Below, in pieces: positions 25,856 through 34,563 of a stretch of DNA of 64,000 bases. This DNA is from Stygiobacter sp. RIFOXYC2_FULL_38_25 (GTDB taxonomy: Bacteria; Bacteroidota; Ignavibacteria; Ignavibacteriales; Melioribacteraceae): contig MHAZ01000007.1 of the NCBI GenBank assembly GCA_001803165.1, positions 62,001 through 126,000 on the forward strand, written 5' to 3'. The notes beneath the pieces were generated by a model, which did no database searches, was not told the DNA's origin, and saw only the letters and a program-made list of their open reading frames with translations. Both the position numbers and the translations under genes were made by a program. Numbering within the stretch: position 1 is the stretch's first letter; every line of letters begins with the position of its first letter.

Positions 25856-26893
25856 TCAACCAAAGAAAGTTTTAGCAACTTCCATTAGCTGCAAATCAAT
25901 TGTCTTTAATTCACGAGTTGCTTCTTCTAACTTTACTGCATCTATCGAGGTTCCTTTTAACGCAGCCATATATCCCCACTTATTAGTTTCAACTAATTCA
26001 GCCGCACAGAAACCAAGTCTTGTTCCAAGAACGCGATCATAAGCTGTTGGCGTTCCACCTCTTTGAATGTGACCGAGAACTGTTGATCTTGTTTCGAAAC
26101 CGGTTCTCTTTTCAATTTCTTCTGCAAGATGATTTCCAATTCCACCTAAGCGAACGTGACCAAATGAATCTAATTTTTGATCTTGCAAAATCATTTCGGA
26201 ATCACCTGCTACTTTTTTAGCAACAGCTCCTTCAGATGCAACTATTATACTGAAGCTTTTTCCACCTTCATGACGCTTGCGAATAATTGAACATACCTCA
26301 TCAATATCGTACGGAATTTCGGGCACAAGAATAATATCGGCACCACCGGCAATTCCCGAATAAGCTGCAATCCAACCGGCATGACGACCCATAACTTCAA
26401 CGACAATTACTCTGTTGTGGGATTCAGCAGTTGTATGTAATCTATCAATAGCTTCAGTAGCAACGTTAACAGCCGTATCAAAACCAAAAGTAAAGTCTGT
26501 AGCGCTTAAATCGTTATCAATTGTTTTTGGAACGCCGACAATATGTACACCGGCTTTTGCAAGCTTAGATGCAACTCCCAAAGTGTCTTCACCGCCAATA
26601 GCCACAATCGCATCAATTCCGTTATCAGCCATATTCTTAATTACTTGCGCTTCTCCGCCTTCAACCTTGTAAACATTTGTCCTGGAGGTACCTAAAATTG
26701 TTCCTCCGCGATGTAAAATTCCCGAAACAGAATTTCTATCAAGGGGATCATATTTATTTTCGAGAATTCCTCTCCATCCTTCTCGAATTCCAACTAATTC
26801 GTGACCATTTGCAATACATTTGCGTACTACTGCACGAATAACTGCATTCAATCCGGGGGCATCCCCTCCACCTGTCAATACACCGATCTTCAT
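25856..26893 (-). CDS. pfkA: 6-phosphofructokinase with PPi-type active-site residues
   Basis: Phosphorylates fructose-6-phosphate in glycolysis. It has 345 residues, the length of the short group III phosphofructokinases. TGGGDAPGLN (7-16), GGEDT (100-104), PKTIDND (122-128) and the MGRHAGWIA substrate loop are clear. ATP enzymes have Gly in both GGDGS and PGTIDND. Here the corresponding residues are Asp103 and Lys123, the pair that family studies associate with pyrophosphate use. I therefore expect a PPi-dependent or mixed enzyme, though this needs assay. It lies 30 bases downstream of pcrA on the same strand and ends in its own terminator. Confidence 0.92.
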   Translation of the reverse strand: MKIGVLTGGGDAPGLNAVIRAVVRKCIANGHELVGIREGWRGILENKYDPLDRNSVSGILHRGGTILGTSRTNVYKVEGGEAQVIKNMADNGIDAIVAIGGEDTLGVASKLAKAGVHIVGVPKTIDNDLSATDFTFGFDTAVNVATEAIDRLHTTAESHNRVIVVEVMGRHAGWIAAYSGIAGGADIILVPEIPYDIDEVCSIIRKRHEGGKSFSIIVASEGAVAKKVAGDSEMILQDQKLDSFGHVRLGGIGNHLAEEIEKRTGFETRSTVLGHIQRGGTPTAYDRVLGTRLGFCAAELVETNKWGYMAALKGTSIDAVKLEEATRELKTIDLQLMEVAKTFFG

Positions 26894-26923
26894 TACGTAT
26901 ACTCCTATTGTTTATTTAGATAG

Positions 26924-29098
26924 TTAAATCAATTTCAAATTTGCAAACTTAGTAAGCAGTTGTTTAACACCAACTTTTTCAAATGCAATTGTAACTCGCT
27001 GCAAATCTCCGGTGCCGGTAATTTGTTGAATTTTACCCATTCCGAAAATTTGATGAGTTACTCTGCTGCCAACGCGCAAAGATCTTCTGTCTTGATCATA
27101 ATCATCAAAGCTCTCCTGGTAATATTCATCATAATATACTTTTTTGCGGCGACCGGCTTTCTTAATCCCGGCTCCGTCGGTTTCTTCAAAAGTTGAATCG
27201 TCAACTTCATCAAGAAATCTAGATTTACTTTGATATGCAACTTCACCAAATCTATAACGCGAGCGTGCATAACTGAGGTAAACTTTTTCTTTAGCTCTGG
27301 TTACAGCTACGTAGAACAATCTTCTTTCTTCTTCTATCTTAGAGTCTTGATCGAACCGTTGGCTTAAGGGGAAAATATCTTCTTCTAATCCGGTTACAAA
27401 CACAACCGGGAATTCCAATCCTTTAGCACTGTGAACAGTCATTAACGTTACAGCGTGAGCTTTTTCATCATATTGATCAACACCGGCTATTAATGAAACT
27501 TCTGCTAAGAAATCTTCTAATGTAGCTTTCGGGTTTGACTTTCCATATTCGTGAACTGCCGAGACTAATTCTTGAATGTTATCGTAACGTGACATTGAAT
27601 CCGAAGTGCCTTCTTCTTTATAGATTCTTAGAATTCCAAGTTCATCCAACAAAGCAGATGTAAGTTCACCTATCGAAAGTTTCTCTTTCAGCTCGATATA
27701 TTTGTCAAGTAGTAATCTGAATTGCTTTACATTTTTCTGAATGCGTTCTTTAACTTCAATTACTTCAAACACGCGCATCATTGTTTTGAAGAGTGAAAGA
27801 TTTAGTTTACGCGCAAAAGCAATCATTTTGGTTATGGAAGTATTTCCAATCCCGCGTTGAGGGAAATTCATAATGCGGAGTAAGCTCTCTTCGTCGTTGG
27901 AGTTTGCCAGAACACGAAGGTATGCGAGCACATCTTTAACTTCTTTTCTTCTGTAGAACTCAACTCCTCCGATAATCTTATATGGAATTTTATCGCGGCG
28001 GAGTGCATCTTCAAGCGCGCGTGACTGCGAATTCAATCTATAAAATATTGCAATATCATTTAGCGTAAGTTTCTTAGTAGTTACTTCTTTTTTGATTTTT
28101 TTTGCTATTTGATAAGCCTCATCTTTCTCGTCGGTAGCTTTGACGAGCGTTAGCAACTCACCATCCGGATTATCAGTCCAAAGTGTTTTTGGGATCTGAG
28201 AAGTATTATTCTTGATTACAGAATCAGCGGCGGCAAGAATCATTTTTGTTGAGCGGTAGTTCTGCTCTAATCTAAAAATCTTGGAGCCGGTAAAATCTTT
28301 CTTGAAATTCAGCATGTTCTTTATTTCGGCACCGCGCCAGCTATAAATGCTCTGGGCATCATCACCTACAACGCATACTTTATCTTTTGCCGGACTTAGA
28401 AGCTTCAGTAATTCATACTGTGCAATGTTCGTATCCTGATATTCATCAACCAAGATATACTTGAACATTTTTTTGTACTTACTCAATACTTTTTCGTTTT
28501 CCGTAAACAACTGAATTGGTTTTAGCAAGAGGTCATCAAAATCCATTGCGTTGTTTTCGAAAAGACGCTTGTTGTATTCAGTATAAATTTCTGCAAATTT
28601 CTTATCTGATGGGGTCAATCCGGATGATTTCTCAAAATCTTGCGGCATAATCATCTGGTTTTTCAAGTAACTGATTTTATGCTGGACACCGTTTGCAGTA
28701 ATTGCTTCCAAAGTGATGTTCAGGTTCGAAATGATATTACCCACTAAAGAAACAGAATCTTCTCTATCATAGATGGAATAATTTGAGCGATATCCGATTT
28801 TTTCAGACTCGACTCTCAAAACACGGGAGAAAATTGAATGGAAAGTACCCATCCAAAGCTCTTCGGCTTTTTTACCAATCAGAGATCTAATTCTTTCCTT
28901 CATCTCCTTAGCGGCTTTGTTTGTAAAAGTAAGCGCAAGAATTGCCGAAGGCTCGGTCCCCTTTGCTATTAAAAGTGCAATTTTATGAGTTAAAACGCGG
29001 GTTTTTCCAGATCCGGCACCGGCTACAATCATGTGAGGACCGGCGTTATATTCCACCGCTTGAAGTTGTTCTGTGTTAAGGTTGTTAAGGATTTTCAT
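26924..29098 (-). CDS. pcrA: UvrD/PcrA-type DNA helicase
   Basis: 724-residue superfamily 1A 3'-5' helicase acting in nucleotide excision repair, mismatch repair and removal of stalled replication or transcription complexes. Walker A GAGSGKTRVL (about 27-36), TFTNKAAKEMKERI (motif Ia), DEYQDTN (motif II), GDDAQSIYSWRGA (motif III), EQNYRS (motif IV), TVHSAKGLEFPVVF (motif V) and VAVTRAKEKVYL (motif VI) are all intact. The C-terminus has the short Tudor-like module (GSRVTHQIFGMGKI) seen in PcrA for RNA polymerase contact. A good Bacteroidota-type promoter lies at 29121-29153, and pfk follows in the same direction. Confidence 0.95.
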   Translation of the reverse strand: MKILNNLNTEQLQAVEYNAGPHMIVAGAGSGKTRVLTHKIALLIAKGTEPSAILALTFTNKAAKEMKERIRSLIGKKAEELWMGTFHSIFSRVLRVESEKIGYRSNYSIYDREDSVSLVGNIISNLNITLEAITANGVQHKISYLKNQMIMPQDFEKSSGLTPSDKKFAEIYTEYNKRLFENNAMDFDDLLLKPIQLFTENEKVLSKYKKMFKYILVDEYQDTNIAQYELLKLLSPAKDKVCVVGDDAQSIYSWRGAEIKNMLNFKKDFTGSKIFRLEQNYRSTKMILAAADSVIKNNTSQIPKTLWTDNPDGELLTLVKATDEKDEAYQIAKKIKKEVTTKKLTLNDIAIFYRLNSQSRALEDALRRDKIPYKIIGGVEFYRRKEVKDVLAYLRVLANSNDEESLLRIMNFPQRGIGNTSITKMIAFARKLNLSLFKTMMRVFEVIEVKERIQKNVKQFRLLLDKYIELKEKLSIGELTSALLDELGILRIYKEEGTSDSMSRYDNIQELVSAVHEYGKSNPKATLEDFLAEVSLIAGVDQYDEKAHAVTLMTVHSAKGLEFPVVFVTGLEEDIFPLSQRFDQDSKIEEERRLFYVAVTRAKEKVYLSYARSRYRFGEVAYQSKSRFLDEVDDSTFEETDGAGIKKAGRRKKVYYDEYYQESFDDYDQDRRSLRVGSRVTHQIFGMGKIQQITGTGDLQRVTIAFEKVGVKQLLTKFANLKLI

Positions 29099-29120
29099 AG
29101 ATGGCTTGTTTTTTGAGCCG

Positions 29121-29153
29121 CAAATATAATGAAAACCGGAGGGGTTTTACAAA
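29121..29153 (-). promoter_or_regulatory. Bacteroidota-type promoter of pcrA
   Basis: On the minus strand TTTG (29150-29153), a 21-base spacer and TATATTTG (29121-29128) fit the consensus TTTG-N19-21-TAnnTTTG for the primary sigma factor of Bacteroidota. Transcription would begin about 15-20 bases before the pcrA ATG. Confidence 0.55.
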
Positions 29154-29177
29154 TTGAAAGCACTATGAAGTTTTCGG

Positions 29178-30140
29178 CTAAATCAGAAGCTTCCCTGCCC
29201 TCATTACCATATTATCATCAAAATATACTGTCGGTTTCTTAACCACGCCGTCAAGATGAATTGGAATATCTACATTTCCGCCCATTGATTTGTTATCTCC
29301 GAGAGCAATATGAATTGTGCCCATCACTTTTTCGTCTTCTAGAAGAACGCCGCTAAGTTTAGCTTTATCGTTTGTACCAATGCCAAATTCAGCAATGTTG
29401 CGCGCAAGTTTTCCATATTTGTTTAGGGTGTCATCCAACTTTTTGGCTTGAGGACCACCGGTAACATTAACAGCATAGCCATCAACAACTTCTATTTTTA
29501 TTGGCTTACCTTTGATAACGCCTATGCCTGCCATGGAACCATCAACAAAGAATACTCCGTTGGATTTACCTTCCATCGGCGCAATGTAAGCTTCGCCGGT
29601 TGGCAGATTTCCACTTTCCCCTTTTTTGTGGAATAGTCCTTTGCTCGGGAGCGCCTTCCTTCCAGAAATATCCATTGTAATATCTGTACCATTTGGCGCT
29701 GTTACTCTTACAACTTTTATTTCGTTTAGAATTTCTTGCAACTTAATTGTCAGCGCAGCAATTTTATGATAATCAGCGTTAAGTCCGCGAACCATTATTT
29801 CTTCTGTGATTCCCGGGAAAGTGGCGATGCGTGAGCCGAGAGCAGATGCGTTTCTTCTTGCGTTGGTATGAGTTAATGATTTAGCTGTCGGGCAAAGAAC
29901 TACATCAAACAATTTCATCATCTCGGCAATTTGCTGCGGCGGTTCTTGTCCGTGCATTTCGCGCGATTTGAATTCCAGATAAACAGCTTCGTGTCCCAAC
30001 TCTTTAGCGTTTTTAAATAACGAATAACCGATTTTGTTTTTGAATTCATCGGTAATGATTAATACCGATTCATTTTTCTGCGCGCCCATACAATCTTTGA
30101 TGGCAATGATACATGCTTTGTCAAGTTTAGTTGCTTTCAT
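29178..30140 (-). CDS. M29-family aminopeptidase (aminopeptidase T/AmpS-like)
   Basis: 320-residue cytosolic metallopeptidase of family M29. The metal-site segments are visible: GNLPTGEAYIAP (first Glu), NIAEFGIGTN (second Glu), TIHIALGDNKSMGG (His) and DIPIHLDGVV (His and Asp). N-terminal aminopeptidases of this family remove residues from short peptides, with leucine commonly preferred. It is eight bases downstream of the outer-membrane protein gene. Two peptidase or peptide-uptake genes (pepD, OPT) lie nearby, consistent with a peptide-using lifestyle. Confidence 0.85.
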   Translation of the reverse strand: MKATKLDKACIIAIKDCMGAQKNESVLIITDEFKNKIGYSLFKNAKELGHEAVYLEFKSREMHGQEPPQQIAEMMKLFDVVLCPTAKSLTHTNARRNASALGSRIATFPGITEEIMVRGLNADYHKIAALTIKLQEILNEIKVVRVTAPNGTDITMDISGRKALPSKGLFHKKGESGNLPTGEAYIAPMEGKSNGVFFVDGSMAGIGVIKGKPIKIEVVDGYAVNVTGGPQAKKLDDTLNKYGKLARNIAEFGIGTNDKAKLSGVLLEDEKVMGTIHIALGDNKSMGGNVDIPIHLDGVVKKPTVYFDDNMVMRAGKLLI

Positions 30141-30148
30141 TTTTTACC

Positions 30149-30880
30149 TTAGAATGGAAAACTAATATTTAATTGTAATGTGCCGCCCCAGCCGGCTTTA
30201 GAAATAGGGTCGGTAATTCTAATGACACCAACATCGGCAATGTTTCTCTGAAACTCATCAATATTCATAAAATAATAAGCAGCAGTTCCCTCAAGGCTCA
30301 TGTAATCCGGTATGATGTGAAGAATAACTCCCGTCCCGGCGTAGTAACTTGGTTTTGATTTCTCAGGAGAAAACTTAGCTTCCGATGAAAGAGAATTATC
30401 TGCAAAGTTCTGTTGGTTAAGTTCGGCGCTGTAAAAAGTTACTCCGCCTTCTACAATTTTCCAATCAATGAAAGAATTAACCGGTATGCCGATATCTAAG
30501 CCTACACCCCAATTGTTCATCTTCATTTGAAATTTTTGTTGAGCTTGAGAGACGGTGTTAGCTGTGTGTTCTTCCTTTAAGAATTGGTAAAAACCTTTTG
30601 CAGTGATGAAAACATTATCCCACTTTGCTCTAAAGAAGTTCGCGCCTACTCTATAACCGGAGGCGAGATTAAAATTAATTTTTTCGTTTGATGCAATGAG
30701 ATTTCCAACTAAACTGGTATTCACATAGTCATTAATGCCGGGGGCTTTGTAATGATGTTCTGAAATTCCAACGTAAAAGCCGCTTAAGCCTAGACATCCA
30801 AAGCCGAACTTCTGCGCATTAGTTACGGTAGCAGAAAAAATCAAAACTACAAATAGTATTTTACTTAGTAAGCGAATCAA
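30149..30880 (-). CDS. Predicted outer-membrane beta-barrel protein
   Basis: 243 residues, family not recognised. A signal peptide ends near TNAQ (residue 22). The rest alternates hydrophobic and polar residues with many aromatic and glycine positions and ends in LQLNISFPF, a typical C-terminal strand of outer-membrane barrels. It is a possible eight-stranded barrel of the OmpA or PorT-like size. It is eight bases upstream of the M29 aminopeptidase gene. Its role is unknown. The 151 bases upstream (30881-31031) hold a short GCGAAGAAAGCGCAAA-type repeat and no gene. Confidence 0.65.
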   Translation of the reverse strand: MIRLLSKILFVVLIFSATVTNAQKFGFGCLGLSGFYVGISEHHYKAPGINDYVNTSLVGNLIASNEKINFNLASGYRVGANFFRAKWDNVFITAKGFYQFLKEEHTANTVSQAQQKFQMKMNNWGVGLDIGIPVNSFIDWKIVEGGVTFYSAELNQQNFADNSLSSEAKFSPEKSKPSYYAGTGVILHIIPDYMSLEGTAAYYFMNIDEFQRNIADVGVIRITDPISKAGWGGTLQLNISFPF

Positions 30881-31031
30881 AATTTTTCTCTTTTTCTAAA
30901 ATGAAATTTACAAATTTATTACTGCTTATTGTTGTAAAGGTGGTTCAAAAAATTTCCTTACAAATATTAAACGCAGTGAACGCGAAGAAAGCGCAAATTC
31001 CGCAGAGTACTTGATATTTTTAGAACAACAA

Positions 31032-32492
31032 TTAAACTACTTCTTTCTCTATTCCTTTCTCTAAACCGTGTCCGGTTGGGCTCATTTCCGATTTACGAAG
31101 CAAATAAGCAAATAGTAATCCAAAGAACCCGAGCGATGAGAATATCCACATTCCCATTGTGTAGCCGCTGCTGTAATCATTAGCCCAGCCAATCAAAAAG
31201 TTAAAACCGGCAAGACCAATATTCTGAATCATAGTCATCAATCCGTACGCGGTACCAAGTTTAGCTTCATCAACTATTATTGCAACACTCGGCCACATCA
31301 CTGCCGGGATGAGAGAAAAGGCTAAGCCCATCATAGCCATCGGCACGTATAAAGAAACTTGCGTGTAAGCCATTAATAAATAAACCGGAACAAGAAGAAG
31401 CGAGCCGATCATCATAAGTAAAGAACGTTTGCCGATGTAATCCGCCAGCAAGCCAAAAAGCGGAGTAAGAATCATGGCAGAAAGCGTTAATGTGCTGGAA
31501 AGAAATCCTCCCAGTTCACGAGTTGTGCCATGTGTATCCATAAAAAACTTTACTGCGAATGTTTGGAATGGAAATATGCCAGAATAAAATGTTACGCATA
31601 GAAGAACAACAAACCAGTAAGATTTTGAAAAACTGAATATCTGGCTGAATCTAACTTCATCTTGTTTGGGAACAGGACGGAGAGAATAATTTTTCTCAGC
31701 GTAGCTGTCCATTCCCCAATAGATAACAGCCATTGCAAGAGAAATAACACCGGCACCAAGCGCAATAAGCAAGGGATATTTATAAGTATCGTAGAAAACA
31801 CTTGCCCAGCTTGGCGAGTTTAGAGCAGCGAAAGAACCGAGACGCGCGAGAGTTAAATTCAAACCGAAAGCAAAAGAAAGCTGCTTGCCCTTAAACCATC
31901 TTCCAATCACAGTAGTAATTGCAACAATCATTGATTCGGCGCCAAGACCAAAGATTAATCTACCAGATGCCATCCCATAAATTGGCTCGTGAGGTAAACA
32001 AAACGGTAGGATTACGAGCAATAAAAGAATTATTATGATGAATCTCTTGCTAACAGTTTTTATTTGGGGATGAACTTGTAAATAAGCCGAGATTAAATTG
32101 ATAATCGAAATGCCTAAAATTCCTAATAAGGCATAAGACAGATACATTTTGGTTGTTGAATCGAAGATTCCGGTTATCAGTGATGGGTTAAACGTTACAG
32201 CTGAACCTAATAAACAAAGTAATGTAAAGACAAAAGTTGATATGCGTGTACCAAATTTATCTATTATCACTCCTCCGATTAACACCATCAAAATGTTTGG
32301 AACGCTGTAAATACCTTGTAACAGTCCAATGTTTGCATCGGTAAACTTTAATTGCTTCACCAACAAATCGGCAAGCGGACTAATAGAATCGTAGATATAA
32401 TAGTTGCCAAACATTGCAAGTGAAATGACAACTAAGATTATCCACCGAAACGCGAAAGATGGCTCCGGCTTTGTATGAACGGCAGTATCCAT
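31032..32492 (-). CDS. Major facilitator superfamily transporter
   Basis: 486 residues with about twelve membrane helices and the MFS motif A GGVIIDKFGTR between helices 2 and 3. A second-half counterpart is LADYIGKRSLLM. The N- and C-termini are cytosolic and charged. An unusually long segment in the first half (helices around residues 110-165 with IKTVSKRFIIIILLLLV) gives one or two additional hydrophobic stretches. The substrate cannot be read from sequence; the family includes anion and peptide carriers as well as exporters. It lies downstream of pepD, separated by an inverted repeat. Confidence 0.85.
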   Translation of the reverse strand: MDTAVHTKPEPSFAFRWIILVVISLAMFGNYYIYDSISPLADLLVKQLKFTDANIGLLQGIYSVPNILMVLIGGVIIDKFGTRISTFVFTLLCLLGSAVTFNPSLITGIFDSTTKMYLSYALLGILGISIINLISAYLQVHPQIKTVSKRFIIIILLLLVILPFCLPHEPIYGMASGRLIFGLGAESMIVAITTVIGRWFKGKQLSFAFGLNLTLARLGSFAALNSPSWASVFYDTYKYPLLIALGAGVISLAMAVIYWGMDSYAEKNYSLRPVPKQDEVRFSQIFSFSKSYWFVVLLCVTFYSGIFPFQTFAVKFFMDTHGTTRELGGFLSSTLTLSAMILTPLFGLLADYIGKRSLLMMIGSLLLVPVYLLMAYTQVSLYVPMAMMGLAFSLIPAVMWPSVAIIVDEAKLGTAYGLMTMIQNIGLAGFNFLIGWANDYSSGYTMGMWIFSSLGFFGLLFAYLLRKSEMSPTGHGLEKGIEKEVV

Positions 32493-32523
32493 AAAGACCT
32501 ACTTTTAATAACTCAGAATCTTA

Positions 32524-32595
32524 CTCGTGCTCTTAAACTTAATCGCCTTCAAAAATATTTTTAGAAACGATTAAGATCAAGATTATGAGCACGAG
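32524..32595. repeat. Long inverted repeat between pepD and MFS genes
   Basis: The left arm, about 22 bases (CTCGTGCTCTTAAACTTAATC, one base longer), and the right arm (GATTAAGATCAAGATTATG followed by AGCACGAG) fold back on each other imperfectly. GATTAAGATCAAG recurs at 49517-49529, so this is a copy of a dispersed element family. Confidence 0.6.
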
Positions 32596-32617
32596 CAAGA
32601 AAGAGAGAATAAACTAA

Positions 32618-34078
32618 TTATTTAACTGGAATATTCTTTAATGCTGCAACTAAGTTTTCCCAGAATTTTTCTACAGTGCTGATTTGCACTCTTTCATCCG
32701 GAGAATGCGCGCCAAAAATAGTTGGTCCAAAAGAAATCATATCCATGTGTGGATATCTTTCTTTTATTATTCCACATTCAAGTCCGGCGTGGATAGCTTT
32801 TACTTCAGGTTCTTTGCCATACTTTTCATGAAATACCTTTTTCATAACTGCAAGAACCGGCGAATGAATATCCGGCTTCCAACCAGGATAACCATCACCC
32901 TGCAGAACTTCAGCTTTGGCTAATTTGAATAATGCGGCGATTGAATTGGAGATATCTATCTTCTCGGATTCTACCGAGCTGCGCTGGCTTAAAATAACTT
33001 CGACTGCCTTCTTATTTGTTACCACAACTGCAAGATTGGTTGACGTTTCTACAAGACCTTCAATATCAGCACTCATCTTAATTACGCCATTTGGAACAGC
33101 GTAAAGTGAATCAATAATATTCTTAGAAGTTGTTTTATCCATCACTTTGGATTTGGATTTAGATGCCGCACAAGCTACAACCAAAGTTGGTTCAACACTT
33201 GCGAGTTCGGCTTTCACTATTGTGTTGTAGTGCTCAACATAACCTAAAACATCATCAGCAGATTTTTTAGGAACACGGATAGTTGCAAAACTTTCTCGAG
33301 GAATTGCGTTGTGTTTACTTCCGCCGCTAATAGAAACGAGACGAACTCCATAATTATAATTCAGCTCGTGAAGTAAACGAACCATCAACTTAATCGCATT
33401 GCCTTTTCCAAGATGAATATCTAAGCCGCTGTGCCCACCCTTCAAGCCAGTAATGCTAATATCGTAAGCAGCCGTTTTTTCGGGAACGTCCTTCAGTTCA
33501 TATTTGAATTTAACGGTAGTGCTTTGTCCACCGGAACAGCCGATATACAAAGCGCCATCTTCTTCAGAATCTAAATTCATAAGGATATCTGCGTTTACGA
33601 ATCCAGCTTGTAATGCTTGCGCACCGTTCAAACCGGTTTCTTCATCCAATGTAAATAACGCTTCAATTGGTCCGTGCTCAACATCTTTTGATTCTAAAAC
33701 AGCAAGAGCAGCGGCGGCACCAATTCCGTTATCGCTACCGAGAGTTGTTCCTTTTGCTTTAACCCAATCTCCATCAGCGTAACACTGAATTGGATCTTTT
33801 TCAAAGTTGTGAGCTACATCTGCATTTTTCTCCGGTACCATATCAAGATGACCTTGCATAACAACCGAAGTTAAATTTTCTTTGCCTGGCGTAGCCGGTT
33901 TGCGCACAACAATGTTTCCAAATGAATCTGTTGCGCATTCCAAATTGTTTTGCTTTGCAAAATCAACAACATACTTAGCAACTAATTGTTCGTGACGGCT
34001 AGGATGCGGACGTTTACAGATTTCTTCAAAATGTTTCCAAAGCAATTCTGGTTTTAAATGACCCAATGCTTCTCCCAT
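32618..34078 (-). CDS. pepD: Aminoacyl-histidine dipeptidase (peptidase D, M20C)
   Basis: Cleaves Xaa-His and many other dipeptides in the cytosol. It has 486 residues, as is usual. The M20 metal ligands are all present: QGHLDMVPEK (His, Asp), LGSDNGIGAA (bridging Asp), LDEETGLNGA (catalytic Glu pair), NLDSEEDG (Asp) and the C-terminal HAGLECGI (His). The lid domain (about 205-385) carries GLKGGHSGLDIHLGKGNA, typical of PepD. It starts one base after the stop of the PqqD-like gene, so the two are cotranscribed. Together with the OPT transporter it points to uptake and use of small peptides. Confidence 0.95.
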   Translation of the reverse strand: MGEALGHLKPELLWKHFEEICKRPHPSRHEQLVAKYVVDFAKQNNLECATDSFGNIVVRKPATPGKENLTSVVMQGHLDMVPEKNADVAHNFEKDPIQCYADGDWVKAKGTTLGSDNGIGAAAALAVLESKDVEHGPIEALFTLDEETGLNGAQALQAGFVNADILMNLDSEEDGALYIGCSGGQSTTVKFKYELKDVPEKTAAYDISITGLKGGHSGLDIHLGKGNAIKLMVRLLHELNYNYGVRLVSISGGSKHNAIPRESFATIRVPKKSADDVLGYVEHYNTIVKAELASVEPTLVVACAASKSKSKVMDKTTSKNIIDSLYAVPNGVIKMSADIEGLVETSTNLAVVVTNKKAVEVILSQRSSVESEKIDISNSIAALFKLAKAEVLQGDGYPGWKPDIHSPVLAVMKKVFHEKYGKEPEVKAIHAGLECGIIKERYPHMDMISFGPTIFGAHSPDERVQISTVEKFWENLVAALKNIPVK

Positions 34079-34079
34079 A

Positions 34080-34451
34080 TTAAGCTCCTTTCAATTCATC
34101 AAATGTTATTAACTTTTGTTCGTAAAGTTGAGTGAAAAACTTAGGCAATCGTTCTTCCACCGGTTGTATTTTATCACCCAATGCATCAACAAGTTCCCGC
34201 GCAATCACTCCAACTTTTTTCTTACCGTCAACTGCCAGCCAAACAGCAGAGCCAAGTTCATCAAGCTTTAGTTTGATATTTGGCGATTTCAGTTTTGGCT
34301 CGAAGAGTTTTACAGCAAGTTTGTTTTGGAATTTTGGAATGAGAACTGTGACCAACTTGTTTTCGTTTAGTTCATGTTTTACTAAATGAATTGGTGTGAG
34401 ATCGAATGCGCTGGTGTTTTTTAGGATTTTTCTTCTTTCAAAAAAATTCAT
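34080..34451 (-). CDS. PqqD-like small protein
   Basis: 123 residues. The central motif LKLDELGSAVWLAVDGKKKVGVIARELVDAL matches the PqqD winged-helix family that chaperones precursor peptides for radical SAM enzymes in RiPP pathways. No radical SAM or precursor gene is near, and the gene is joined to pepD by a one-base gap. It therefore probably belongs to a stand-alone PqqD-like group, possibly peptide binding. The first 60 residues are outside the PqqD core. Confidence 0.68.
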   Translation of the reverse strand: MNFFERRKILKNTSAFDLTPIHLVKHELNENKLVTVLIPKFQNKLAVKLFEPKLKSPNIKLKLDELGSAVWLAVDGKKKVGVIARELVDALGDKIQPVEERLPKFFTQLYEQKLITFDELKGA

Positions 34452-34487
34452 CGTCGCCTTGTCAAGAGTATATCAAAATTGAGTTTC

Positions 34488-34530
34488 AAAAGCGAAGGTC
34501 ATGCCGTGATTAATTGAAGCATGACCTTCG
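34488..34530 (-). terminator. Terminator of the OPT transporter gene
   Basis: A perfect 12-bp stem CGAAGGTCATGC/GCATGACCTTCG with a 14-base loop, followed on the minus strand by CTTTTG. It lies 34 bases beyond the OPT stop. The short T run makes it a moderate terminator. Confidence 0.6.
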
Positions 34531-34563
34531 TAAAATTTATCACAAACTACTTGTGATACTGTA

